Shown: positions 25,771 to 38,203 of the stretch, in pieces
Position numbering within the stretch: position 1 is the first letter of the stretch
How the letters are laid out: every line of letters begins with the position of its first letter
NCBI GenBank assembly: GCA_964016885.1
Contig: OZ024740.1
Location: 7,088,450-7,152,449 of the forward strand
Reading direction: 5' to 3'
Length of the DNA stretch: 64,000 nucleotides
Source: Eledone cirrhosa
Lineage: Eukaryota > Mollusca > Cephalopoda > Octopoda > Eledonidae
Position numbers and translations under genes: made by a program
The notes under the pieces: model-generated
Databases searched by the model: none
Seen by the model: only the letters and a program-made list of their open reading frames with translations
Told to the model about the DNA's origin: nothing

Positions 25771-28008
25771 AGCTATTGTGAGGCCTACATTTCACATCTG
25801 ACCTGGGACTATTACCAGCTATTGTGAGGCATACATTTCACATCTGACCTGGGAATATTACCAGCTATTGTGAAGTCTACATTTCACATCTGACCTGGGA
25901 CTATTACCAGCTGTGGTAAGGTTACTTTTCACATCTGACTAGGGACTATTACCAGATCTGCTGAAGCCTACATTTCACATCTGACTTGTGACTATTACCA
26001 TCTCTGGTGAGGTCTACATTTCACATCTGACATGGGACTATTACCAGCTATGGTGAGGCCTACATTTAAATCTGACCTGGGACTATTTCCAGCTATTGTG
26101 AAGTCTACATTTCACATCTTACCTGGGACTATTACCAGCTATGGTGAGGCCTACTTTCACATCTGACCTGGGACTATTACCAGCTCTGGTGAGGCCTACA
26201 TTTCACATCTGACCTGCGATTATTATAAGCTCTTGTGAGGTCTACATTTCACGTCTGACCTGGGATTATTACCAGCTGTGGTGAGGCCTACATTTCACAT
26301 CTGACCTGGGAATATTACCAGTTTTGGTGCGGTCAACATTTCACATCTGACCTGGGACTATTACCAGCTATGGTGAGGCCTATATTTCACATCTGACCTT
26401 GGAATATTACCAGCTATGGTAAGGTCTAGATTTCATATCTGACCTGGGACTATTACTAGCTGTAGTGAAGTATACATTTCACATCTGACCTGCGACTATT
26501 ACCAGCTCTTGTGAGGCCTATATTTCACATCTGACCTTGGAATATTACCAGCTATGGTAAGGTCTAGATTTCACATCTGACCTGGGAATATTACCAGTTT
26601 TGGTGAGGTCAACATTTCACATCTGACCTGGGACTATTTCCAGCTATGGTGATGCCTATATTTCACATCTGACCAGGAACTATTAGCAGCTTTGGTGAGG
26701 CCTACATTTCACATCTGATCTGGGACTATTACTAGCTGTGGTGAGGTCTACATTTCACATCTGACCTGGGAATATTACCAGCTGTGGTAAGGTTACTTTT
26801 CACATTTGACCTGGGACTATTACCAGCGGTGGTTAGGACTACATTTCACATCTGACGTGGGACTATTACTAGCTGTGGTGGCGTCTACATTTCACATCTC
26901 ACATTGGATTAATACCAGCTATGTTGAGGCCTACGTTTCACATCTGACCTTGGAATATTACCAGCTATGGTAAGGTCTAGATTTCACATCTGACCTGGGA
27001 CTATTACCAGCTCTGGTAAGGCCTACATTTTACATCTGGTCTGGGACTATTACCAGCTATGGTTAGGTCTACATTTTAACATCTGATCTGGGAATATTTC
27101 CAACTATTGTGAGGCCTACATTTCACATCAGACCTGGGACTATTACCAGCTATTGTGACGCCTACATTTCACATCTGACCTGGGACTATTACCAGCTATT
27201 GTGTGACCTACATTTCACATCTGACATGGGACTATTAGCAGCTATGGTGAAGCCTACATTTCACATCTGACCTGGGACTATTACCAGCTCTGGTGAGGCC
27301 TACATTTCACATCTGACATGGGACTATTCCCAGCTCTGGTGAGGCCTACATTTCACATATGACCTGCGACTATTAACAGCTCTTGTGAAGTCTACATTTC
27401 AGATCTGACTTGGGACTATTACTATCTCTGGTGAGGCCTACATTTCACATCTGACCTGGGACTATTACCAGCTCTAGTGAGGCCTACATTTCACATCCGA
27501 CATGGAACTATTACCAGCTCTGGTGAGGTCTACATTTCACACCTGACCTGGGACTATTACCAGCTAGTGTGAGGCCTATATTTCACATCTGACCTGGGAC
27601 TATTACCAGCTATTGTGAGGCCTATATTTCACATCTGACCTGGGACTATTACCAGCTCTGATTAGGCCTACATTCCACATCTGACCTGGGACTATTACCA
27701 GCTATAGGGAGGCCTACATTTCACATCTGACCTGGGACTATTACCAGCTCTGGTGAGGTCTACATTCCACATCTGACCTGGGACTATTTCGAGCTGTGGT
27801 ATGGTTTAATTTTCACATCTGACCAGGGACTATTACCAGATCTGGTGAGGCCTATATTTCACATCTGACTTGTGACTATTTCCATCTCTCGATTGGTCTA
27901 TATTTCACATCTGACCTGGGACTATTACCAGCTATGGTGAAGCCTACATTTCACATCTGACCTTGGAATATTACCAGCTATGGTAAGGTCTAGATTTCAC
28001 ATCTGACC
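25771..28008 (+). repeat. Diverged transition segment
   Basis: From about 25.77 kb the 'ctattgtgaggc' monomer type, found only sporadically before (for example near 10,830, 20,578, 21,860 and 24,165), becomes common. I see no clear long-range copy of this stretch. Monomers show more scattered substitutions than in the left zone, such as 'ctatgttgagg', 'gctagtgtgagg' and 'gtggtggcgtc'. It reads as the boundary between two separately amplified satellite subfamilies. It contains nothing but monomers. Confidence 0.65.
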
Positions 28009-29940
28009 TGGGACTATTACTAGCTGTAGTGAAGTATACATTTCACATCTGACCTGGGACCATTACCAGCTTTGGTGAAGCCTGCATTTCACATGTGACC
28101 AGGGACTATTTCCAACTATGTTGAAGTCTATATTTCACATCTGACCTGGGACTATTACCAGCTATGGTGAAGCCTACATTTCACATCTGACCTTGGAATA
28201 TTACCAGCTATGGTAAGGTCTAGATTTCACATCTGACCTGGGACTATTACTAGCTGTAGTGAAGTATACATTTCACATCTGACATTGGACTATTACCAGC
28301 TATGGTGAGGCCTGCATTTCACATCTGACCAGGGCCTATTACCAGCTATGGTGAGGCCTACATTTCACATCTGACCTGGGACTATTACCAGCTATGATGA
28401 CGCCTATATTTCACATCAGACCAGGGACTATTACCAACTCTGGTGAGGCCTACATGTCACATCTGACTTGTGACTATTCCCATATCTGGTGAGGTCTACA
28501 CTTCACATCTAACCTGGGACTATTACCAGCTATGGTGAGGCCTACATTTCACATGTGACCTTGGAATATTACCAGCTATGGTAAGGTCTAGATTTCACAT
28601 CTGACCTGGGACTATTACTAGCTGTAGTGAAGTATACATTTCACATCTAACCTGGGATTATTACCAGCTATGGCGAGACCTACATTTCACATCTAACCTG
28701 AGACTATTACCAGCTCTGGTGAGGTCTACATTTCACATCTGACCTGGGACTAATACCTGCAGTGGTACGGTTTACTTTTCACATTTGACCTTGGACTATT
28801 ACCAGCTCTGGTGAGACCTACATTTCACATCTGACCTGTGACTATTACCAGCTATGGTGAGGTCTACGTTTCACATCTGACATTGGATTAATACCAGCTA
28901 TGGTGAGGCCTACATTTCAAATCTGACCTTGGAATATTACCAGCTCTGGTGAGGTCTACATTTCACATCTGACCTGGGACTATTACCAGCAGTGGTACGG
29001 TTTACTTTTCACATCTGACTTGGGACTATTACCATCTCTGGTAAGGTCTACATTTCACATCTGACCTGTGACTATTACCAGCTATGGTGAGGCCTACATT
29101 TCACATCTGACCAGGGAATATTACCAGCTATTGTGTGGCATACATTTCACATCTGACCTGGGACTATTACCAGCTATTGTGAAGTCTACATTTCACATCT
29201 GACCTGGGAATATTACCAGTTTTGGTGAGGTCTACATTTCACATCTGACCTGGGACTATTATCAGCTATCGGGAGGTCCACATTTCACCTCTGATCTGGG
29301 AATATTTCCAGCTCCTCTTAGGCCTACATGTCACATCTGACCTGGAACTATTACCAGCTATGGTGAGGTCTACATTTCACATCTGACCTGGGAATATTAT
29401 CAGCTCTGGTGAGGTCTACATTTCACATCTGACATGGGAATATTACCAGTTTTGATGAGGTCAACATTTCACATCTGATCTGGGAGTATTACCAACTCTG
29501 GTTAGGACTACATTTCACATATGACCTGGGACTATTACTAGCTGTGCTGACGTCTACATTTAACATCTGACCTGGGACTATTACCAGCTCTGATGAGGTC
29601 TACATTTCACATCTGACTTGTGACTATTCTCATCTCTGGTGAGGTCTCCATTTCACATCTAACCTGGGATTAATAACAGTTATGGTGAGGCCTACATTTC
29701 ACATTTGACATTGGAATATTTCCAGTCATGGTAAGTTCTAGATTTCACATCTGACCTGGGACTAATATTAGCTGTAGTGAAGTATACATTTCACATCTGA
29801 CCTGGGTCTATTACCAGCTCTGGTGAGGCCTGCATTTCACATCTGAGCTGGGAATATTACCAGCTATGGTGAGGTCTACATTTTAACATCTGATCTGGGA
29901 TTATTCCAGCTCTGGTGAGGCCTGCATTTCACATCTGACC
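28009..29940 (+). repeat. 1932-bp tandem duplication, copy a
   Basis: This block of exactly 42 monomer lengths is repeated directly downstream at offset 1932. Diagnostic shared variants, in order, are 'tttccaactatg', 'catgtcacatctgac', 'gcagtggtacgg' (twice), 'ttatcagctatcggg', 'agctcctcttagg' and 'ttaataacagttatgg'. I saw no difference between the copies in the stretches compared. The edges are placed where the sequence before the 'tagctgtagtgaag' monomer stops matching, and could shift by a monomer. Confidence 0.9.
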
Positions 29941-31872
29941 TGGGACTATTACTAGCTGTAGTGAAGTATACATTTCACATCTGACCTGGGACCATTACCA
30001 GCTTTGGTGAAGCCTGCATTTCACATGTGACCAGGGACTATTTCCAACTATGTTGAAGTCTATATTTCACATCTGACCTGGGACTATTACCAGCTATGGT
30101 GAAGCCTACATTTCACATCTGACCTTGGAATATTACCAGCTATGGTAAGGTCTAGATTTCACATCTGACCTGGGACTATTACTAGCTGTAGTGAAGTATA
30201 CATTTCACATCTGACATTGGACTATTACCAGCTATGGTGAGGCCTGCATTTCACATCTGACCAGGGCCTATTACCAGCTATGGTGAGGCCTACATTTCAC
30301 ATCTGACCTGGGACTATTACCAGCTATGATGACGCCTATATTTCACATCAGACCAGGGACTATTACCAACTCTGGTGAGGCCTACATGTCACATCTGACT
30401 TGTGACTATTCCCATATCTGGTGAGGTCTACACTTCACATCTAACCTGGGACTATTACCAGCTATGGTGAGGCCTACATTTCACATGTGACCTTGGAATA
30501 TTACCAGCTATGGTAAGGTCTAGATTTCACATCTGACCTGGGACTATTACTAGCTGTAGTGAAGTATACATTTCACATCTAACCTGGGATTATTACCAGC
30601 TATGGCGAGACCTACATTTCACATCTAACCTGAGACTATTACCAGCTCTGGTGAGGTCTACATTTCACATCTGACCTGGGACTAATACCTGCAGTGGTAC
30701 GGTTTACTTTTCACATTTGACCTTGGACTATTACCAGCTCTGGTGAGACCTACATTTCACATCTGACCTGTGACTATTACCAGCTATGGTGAGGTCTACG
30801 TTTCACATCTGACATTGGATTAATACCAGCTATGGTGAGGCCTACATTTCAAATCTGACCTTGGAATATTACCAGCTCTGGTGAGGTCTACATTTCACAT
30901 CTGACCTGGGACTATTACCAGCAGTGGTACGGTTTACTTTTCACATCTGACTTGGGACTATTACCATCTCTGGTAAGGTCTACATTTCACATCTGACCTG
31001 TGACTATTACCAGCTATGGTGAGGCCTACATTTCACATCTGACCAGGGAATATTACCAGCTATTGTGTGGCATACATTTCACATCTGACCTGGGACTATT
31101 ACCAGCTATTGTGAAGTCTACATTTCACATCTGACCTGGGAATATTACCAGTTTTGGTGAGGTCTACATTTCACATCTGACCTGGGACTATTATCAGCTA
31201 TCGGGAGGTCCACATTTCACCTCTGATCTGGGAATATTTCCAGCTCCTCTTAGGCCTACATGTCACATCTGACCTGGAACTATTACCAGCTATGGTGAGG
31301 TCTACATTTCACATCTGACCTGGGAATATTATCAGCTCTGGTGAGGTCTACATTTCACATCTGACATGGGAATATTACCAGTTTTGATGAGGTCAACATT
31401 TCACATCTGATCTGGGAGTATTACCAACTCTGGTTAGGACTACATTTCACATATGACCTGGGACTATTACTAGCTGTGCTGACGTCTACATTTAACATCT
31501 GACCTGGGACTATTACCAGCTCTGATGAGGTCTACATTTCACATCTGACTTGTGACTATTCTCATCTCTGGTGAGGTCTCCATTTCACATCTAACCTGGG
31601 ATTAATAACAGTTATGGTGAGGCCTACATTTCACATTTGACATTGGAATATTTCCAGTCATGGTAAGTTCTAGATTTCACATCTGACCTGGGACTAATAT
31701 TAGCTGTAGTGAAGTATACATTTCACATCTGACCTGGGTCTATTACCAGCTCTGGTGAGGCCTGCATTTCACATCTGAGCTGGGAATATTACCAGCTATG
31801 GTGAGGTCTACATTTTAACATCTGATCTGGGATTATTCCAGCTCTGGTGAGGCCTGCATTTCACATCTGACC
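29941..31872 (+). repeat. 1932-bp tandem duplication, copy b
   Basis: This is the second copy of the 42-monomer block. It keeps all the rare variants of copy a in the same order and spacing. After about 31872 the sequence changes to 'ttacgagctttgg' where copy a continues into 'actagctgtag' of this copy. Such similarity in an otherwise diverged neighbourhood suggests a very recent duplication, or an assembly error; the sequence alone cannot separate these. Confidence 0.9.
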
Positions 31873-32435
31873 TGGGACTATTACGAGCTTTGGTGAGGCC
31901 TACATTTCACATCTGATCTGGGACTATTACAAGCTCTGGTTAGGAGTACATTTCACATCTGACCTTGGACTATTACTAGCTATGGTGAGGTCTATATTTC
32001 ACATCTGACCTGGGAGTATTTTCAGCTATGGTAAGGTTACTTTTCACATCTGACTAGGGACTATTACCAGCTCTGCTGAAGCCTACATTTCACATCTGAC
32101 CCAGCACTATTATCAGCTATGGTGAGGTCCACATTTCACATCTGATCTGGGAATATTACCAGCTATTGTGAGACCTACATTTCACATCTGACCTGGGAAT
32201 ATTACCACCTATGGTGAGGTCTACATTTCACATCTGACCTGGGAATATTACCAGCTATTGTGAGGCCTATATTTCACATCTGACGTGGGACTATTACCAG
32301 CTATTGTGAAGTCTACATTTCGCATCTGACCTGGGACTATTACCAGCTATGGTGAGGCCTACATTTTACACCTAACTTGGAACTATTACCAGCTATGGTG
32401 AGGCTTACATTCCAAATCAGAGCTGGGACTATTTC

Positions 32436-33285
32436 GAGCTGTGGTATGGTTTACTTTTCACATCTGACCAGGGACTATTACCAGCTATGGTGAAGTCTAC
32501 TTTTCGCTTCTGACCTTGGAATATTACCAGCTATGGTAAGGTCTAGATTTCACATCTGACCTCGGACTATTACTAGCTGTAGTGAAGTATACATTTCACA
32601 TCTGACCTGGGACCATTACCAGCTCTGGTGAAGCCTGCATTTCACATGTGACCAGGGACTATTACCAGCTATGTTGAGGTCTATATATCACATCTGACCT
32701 GGGACTATTACCAGCTATTGTGAGGCCTACATTTCACATCTGACCTGCGACTATCACCAGCTATTGTGAGACCTACATTTCACATCTGACCTGGGACTAT
32801 TACCAGCTCTGGTGAGGCCTACATTCCACTTCTGACCTGCTACTATTTCGAGCTGTGGTATGGTTTACTTTTCACATCTGACCAATGACTATTACCAGCT
32901 CTGGTGAGGCCTATATTTCACATCTGACTTGTGACTATTCCCATCTCTGGATAGGTCTACATTTCACATCTGACCTGGGACTATTACCAGCTATGGTGAA
33001 GCCTACATTTCAATCTGAGCTTGCAATATTACCGGCTATGGTAACGTCTAGATATCACATCTGACCTGGGACTATTACTAGCTGTAGTGAAGTATACATT
33101 TCACATCTGACCTGGGACCATTACCAGCTCTGGTGAAGCCTGCATTTCACATGTGACCAGGGACTATTACCAGCTATGTTGAGGTCTATATTTCACATCT
33201 GACCTGGGACTATTACCAGCTATTGTGAGGACTACATTTCCCATCTGACCTGCGACAATCACCAGCTATTGTGAGACCTACATTT
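32436..33285 (+). repeat. Local duplication, two copies (about 0.35-0.45 kb)
   Basis: The series 'gagctgtggtatgg', 'gaccagggac' or a variant, 'ggtaaggtctag', 'tagctgtagtgaag', 'gggaccattacc', 'aagcctgcatttc', 'ctatgttgagg' and 'atcaccagctattg' occurs at 32436-32783 and again at 32850-33285. The 'tagctgtagt' anchors are at 32575 and 33079, offset 504 bp (11 monomers less 2 bp). The upstream anchors differ by 414 bp, so two monomers separate the copies. The copies differ by several substitutions and so are older than the 1932-bp duplication. Related series occur near 28.0, 35.8 and 47.8 kb. Confidence 0.75.
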
Positions 33286-34059
33286 CACATCTGACATGGG
33301 AATATTACCAGCTATGGTGAGGCCTCAATATCACATCTGACCTGGGACTATTACCAGCTATGATGACGCCTATATTTCACATCTGACCTGGGACTATTAC
33401 TATCTCTGGTGAGGCCTACATTTCACATCTGACCTGGGACTATTACCAGCTATGGTGAGGCCTATATTTCACATCTGACCTGGGACTATTACTATCTCTG
33501 GTGAGGCCTACATTTCACATCTGACCTGGGACTATTACCAGCTATGGTGAGGCCTATATTTCACATCTGAGCTGGGACTATTACCAGCTGTGGTGAGGCC
33601 TACATTTCATATTTGACCTGGGACTATTACAAGCTCTGGTTAGGACTACATTTCACATCTAACCTTGGACTATTACTAGCTGTGGTGAGGTCACATTTCA
33701 CATCTGACCTGGGACTATTTCCAGCTGTGGTAAGGTTATTTTCACATCTGACTAGGGACTATTACCAGCTCTGCTGAGGGCTACATTTCACATCATACTT
33801 GTGACTATTACCATCTCTGGCGAGGTCTACATTTCACATCTGACCTGGGACTATTACCAGCTATAGTGTGGTCTACATTTCGCATCTGACCTGGGAATAT
33901 TTCCAACTGTGATACGGTTTACTTTTCACATTTGACTTGGGACTATTACCAGCTTTGCTGATGCCTACATTTCAATCTGACTTGTGACTATTACCATCTC
34001 GGTGAGGTCTACATTTCACATCTGACGTGGGACTATTGCCAGCTATGGTGAGACCTACA

Positions 34060-34430
34060 TTTCATATCTGACCTGGGACTAGGTGAGGTCCACATTTTAC
34101 ATCTGATCTGGGAATATTACCAGCTATTGTGAGGCTTTCATTTCACATATGACCTGGGACTATTACCAGCTATGGTGAGGTCTACATTTCACATCTGACC
34201 TGGGAATATTACCAGCTATTGTGAGGCATACATTTCACATCTGACCTGGTGAGGTCTACATTTCACATCTGACCTGGGACAATTACCAGCTATGGTGAGG
34301 CCTACATTTCATATCTGACCTGGGACTAGGTGAGGTCCACATTTCACATCTGATCTGGGAATATTACCAGCTATTGTGAGGCATACATTTCACATCTGAC
34401 ATGGTGAGGCCTTCATTTCACATCTGACCC
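34060..34430 (+). repeat. First cluster of internally deleted monomers
   Basis: Two shortened forms appear. The 35-bp form lacks about 11 bp after GGGACTA and reads 'gggactaggtgaggtcc' (near 34,078 and 34,324). The 28-bp form lacks 18 bp between two CTGG words and reads 'gacctggtgagg' (near 34,244), with a 'gacatggtgagg' variant near 34,399. Both then continue as normal 46-bp monomers. I saw neither form left of about 34 kb. They shift the 46-bp register locally and mark the lineage shared with later clusters. Confidence 0.85.
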
Positions 34431-36384
34431 GGGACTATTACCAGTTATGGTGAGGTCTACATTTCACATCTGACCTGTTAATATTACCAGCTATTGTGAG
34501 GCATACATTTCACATCTGACCTGGGACAATTACCAGCTATGGTGAGACCTACATTTCACATCTGACCTGCGACTACTACCAGCTCTTGTGAGGTCTACAT
34601 TTCACGTCTGACCTGGGATTATTAGCAGATGTGGTGAGGCCTATATTTCACATCTGACCTGGGAATATTACCAGTTTTGGTGCGGTCTACATTTCACATC
34701 TGACCTGGGACTATTACCAGCTATAGTGAGGCCTACATTTCACACCCGACCTGGGACTATTACCAGCTATGGTGAGACCTTCATTTCACATCTGACCTGG
34801 GACTATTACCAGCTATGTTGAGGTCTACATTTCACATATGACCTGGGACTATTACCAGCGCTGGTGAGGTCTACATTTCACATCTGACTTGTGACTATTC
34901 TCATCTCTGGTGAGGTCTCCATTTCACATCTAACCTGGGATTAATAACAGCTATGGTGAGGCCTACATTTCACATTTGACCTTGGAATATTTCCAGTTAT
35001 GGTAAGGTCTAGATTTCACATCTGACCTTGGACTAATATTAGCTGTAGTGAAGTATACATTTCACATCTGACCTGGGTCTATTACCAGCTCTGGTGAGGC
35101 CTGCATTTCACATCTGACCTGGGACTATTACCAGCTATGGTAAGGTATACATTTTAACATCTGATCTGGGACTATTCCAGCTCTGGTGAGGCCTGCATTT
35201 CACATCTGACCTGGGACTATTACATGCTATCGTGAGGCCTATATTTCACATCTGACCTGGAACTATTACGAGCTTTGGCGAGGCCTACATTTCACATCTG
35301 ATCTGGGACTATTACAAGCTCTGGTTAGGAGTACATTTCACATCTGACCTGGGAATATTACCACCTATGGTGAGGTCTACATTTCACATCTGACCTGGGA
35401 CTATTACCAGCTATGGTGAGGCCTACATTCCACATCTGACCTGGGACTATTACCAGCAATTGTGAGGCCTATATTTCACATCTAACCTGGGAATATTAAC
35501 AGCTCTGATTAGGCCTACATTCCACATCTGACATGGACTATTACCAGCTATTGTGAGGCCTACATTTCACATCTGACCTGGGACTATTACCAGCTCTGGT
35601 GAGGCCTATATTTCACATCTGACTTCTGACTATTCCCATCTCTGGATAGGTATACATTTCACATCTGACCTGGGATTATTACCAGCTATGGTGAAGCCTA
35701 CTTTTCACATCTGACCTTAGAATATAAACCAGCTATGGTAAGGTTTAGATTTCACATCTGACCTCGGACTATTCTAGCTGTAGTGAAGTATACATTTCAC
35801 ATCTGACCTGGGACCATTACCAGCTTTGGTGAAGCCTGCATTTCACATGTGACCAGGGACTATTACAAGCTAAGTTGAGGTCTATATTTCACATCTGACC
35901 TGGGACTATTCCCAGCTATTGTGAGGCCTACATTTCACATCTGACCTGCGACTATCACCAGCTATTGTTAGACCTACATTTCACATCTGACATGGGACTA
36001 TTACCAGCTCTGGTGAGGCCTAAATTTCACATCTGACCTGGGACTATTACCAGCTATGATAACGCCTATATTTCACATCTAACCTGGGACTCTTACTATC
36101 TCTGGTGAGGCCTACATTTCACATCTGATCTGGGAATATTACCAGCTATTGTGAGGCCTACATTTCACATCTGACGTGGGACTATTACCAGCTATTCTGA
36201 AGTCTACATTTCACCTCTGACCTCGGACTATTACCTGCTATGGTGAGGCCTACATTTCACATCTGACCTGGAACTATTACCAGCTATGGTGAGGCCTACA
36301 TTTCACATCTGACCTGGGACTATTACCAGCTATTGTGAGGCCTACATTTCACATCTGACCTGGGACTATTACCAGCTAGTGTGA

Positions 36385-38203
36385 GGCCTACATTTCATAT
36401 CTGACCTGGGACTATTACAAGCTCTGGTTAGGACTACATTTCACATCTAACGTTGGACTATTACTAGCTGTGGTGATGTCTACATTTCACATCTGACCTG
36501 GGACTATTTCCAGCTGTGGTAAGGTTATTTTCACATCTGACTAGGGACTATTACCATCTCTGGTGAGGTCTACATTTCACATCTGACCTGGGACTATTAC
36601 CAGCTATGGTGAGGTCTACATTTCACATCTGACCTGGGAATATTTCCAGCAGTGATACGGTTTACTTTTCACATTTGACTTGGGACTATTACCAGCTTTG
36701 CTGAGGCCTACATTTCACATCTGACTTGTGACTATTACCATCTCGGTGAGGTCTACATTTCACATCTGACCTGGGACTATTACTAGCTATGTTGAGGCCT
36801 ACATGTAACATCTGACGTGGAACTATTGCCAGCTATTGTGAGGCCTACATTTCACATCTGACCTGGGACTATTACCAGCTATGGCGAGGTCTACATTTCA
36901 CATCTGACCTGGGAATATTACCAGCTATTGTGAGACATACATTTCACATCTGTCCTTGTGAGGTCTACATTTAACATCTGACATGGGACTAGGTGAGGTC
37001 CACATTTCACATCTGATCTGAGAATATTTCCAGCTATTGTGAGGCTTTCATTTCACATATGACCTGGGACTATTACCAGCTATGGTGAGGTCTACATTTC
37101 ACATCTGACCTGGGAATATTACCAGCTATTGTGAGCCATACATTTCACATCTGACCTGGTGAGGTCCACATTTCACATCTGATCTGGGAATATTACCAGC
37201 TATTGTGAGGTCTACGTTTCACATCTGAACTGGGAATATTAACAGCTATTGTGAGGCATACATTTCACATCTGACCTGGTGAGGCCTTCATTTCACATCT
37301 GACCCGGGACTATTACCAGCTATGGTGAGGTCTACGTTTCACATCTGAACTGGGAATATTAACAGCTATTGTGAGGCATACATTTCACATCTGACCTGGG
37401 ACTATTACCAGCTATGGTGAGACCTACATTTCACATCTGACCTGCGACTATTACCAGCTCTTGTGAGGTCTACATTTCACGTCTGACCTGGGATTATTAC
37501 CAGATGTAGTGAGGCCTATATTTCACATCTGACCTGGGAATATTACCAGTTTTGGTGAGGTCTACATTTCACATCTGACCTGGGACAGTTACCAGCTATA
37601 GTGAGGCCTACATTTCACATCCGACCTGGGACTATTACCAGCTATGGTGAGACCTTCATTTCACATCTGACCTGGGACTATTACCAGCTATGTTGAGTTC
37701 TACATTTCACATCTGACCTGGGACTATTACCAGCTATTATGAGCCCTACATTTTACATATGACCTGGGACTATTACCAGCTATTGTGAGGCCTACATTTC
37801 ACATATGACCTGGGACTATTACCAGCTCTGGTGATGCCTACATTTCACATCTGACTTGGGACTATTACCAGCTCTGGTGAGGCCTACATTTCGCATCTGA
37901 CCTGGGACTATTACCAGCTATGGTGACGCCTACATTTCACGTCTGACTTTGGATATATTACCGGCTGTGGTGAGGCCTACATTTCACATCTGACCTGGGA
38001 CTATTACCAGCTCTGGTGAGGCCTCAATTTAACATCTGACCTGGGACTATTACCAGCTATGATGACGCCTATATTTCACATCTGACCTGGGACTATTACT
38101 ATCTCTGGTGAGGCCTATATTTCACATCTGACCTGGGACTATTACCAGCTATGGTGAGGCCTATATTTCACATCTGAGCTGGGACTATTACCAGCTGTGG
38201 TGA
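36385..38203 (+). repeat. Three-copy tandem block, copy M1
   Basis: M1 shares with M2 and M3 the series 'ggtgatgtctac', 'ggtaaggttattttc', 'gcagtgatacgg', 'ccatctcggtgagg', 'ctatgttgaggcc', 'ctatggcgaggtc' and 'ctgtccttgtgagg'. The 'gatgtc' anchors are at 36475, 38294 and 40273 (offsets 1819 and 1979), and 'gtgatacgg' at 36652, 38471 and 40450 gives the same offsets. M1 lacks 81 bp present in M2 and M3 near 36,830, one 46-bp plus one 35-bp monomer. A more diverged related series lies at about 33,600-34,430. Confidence 0.85.
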
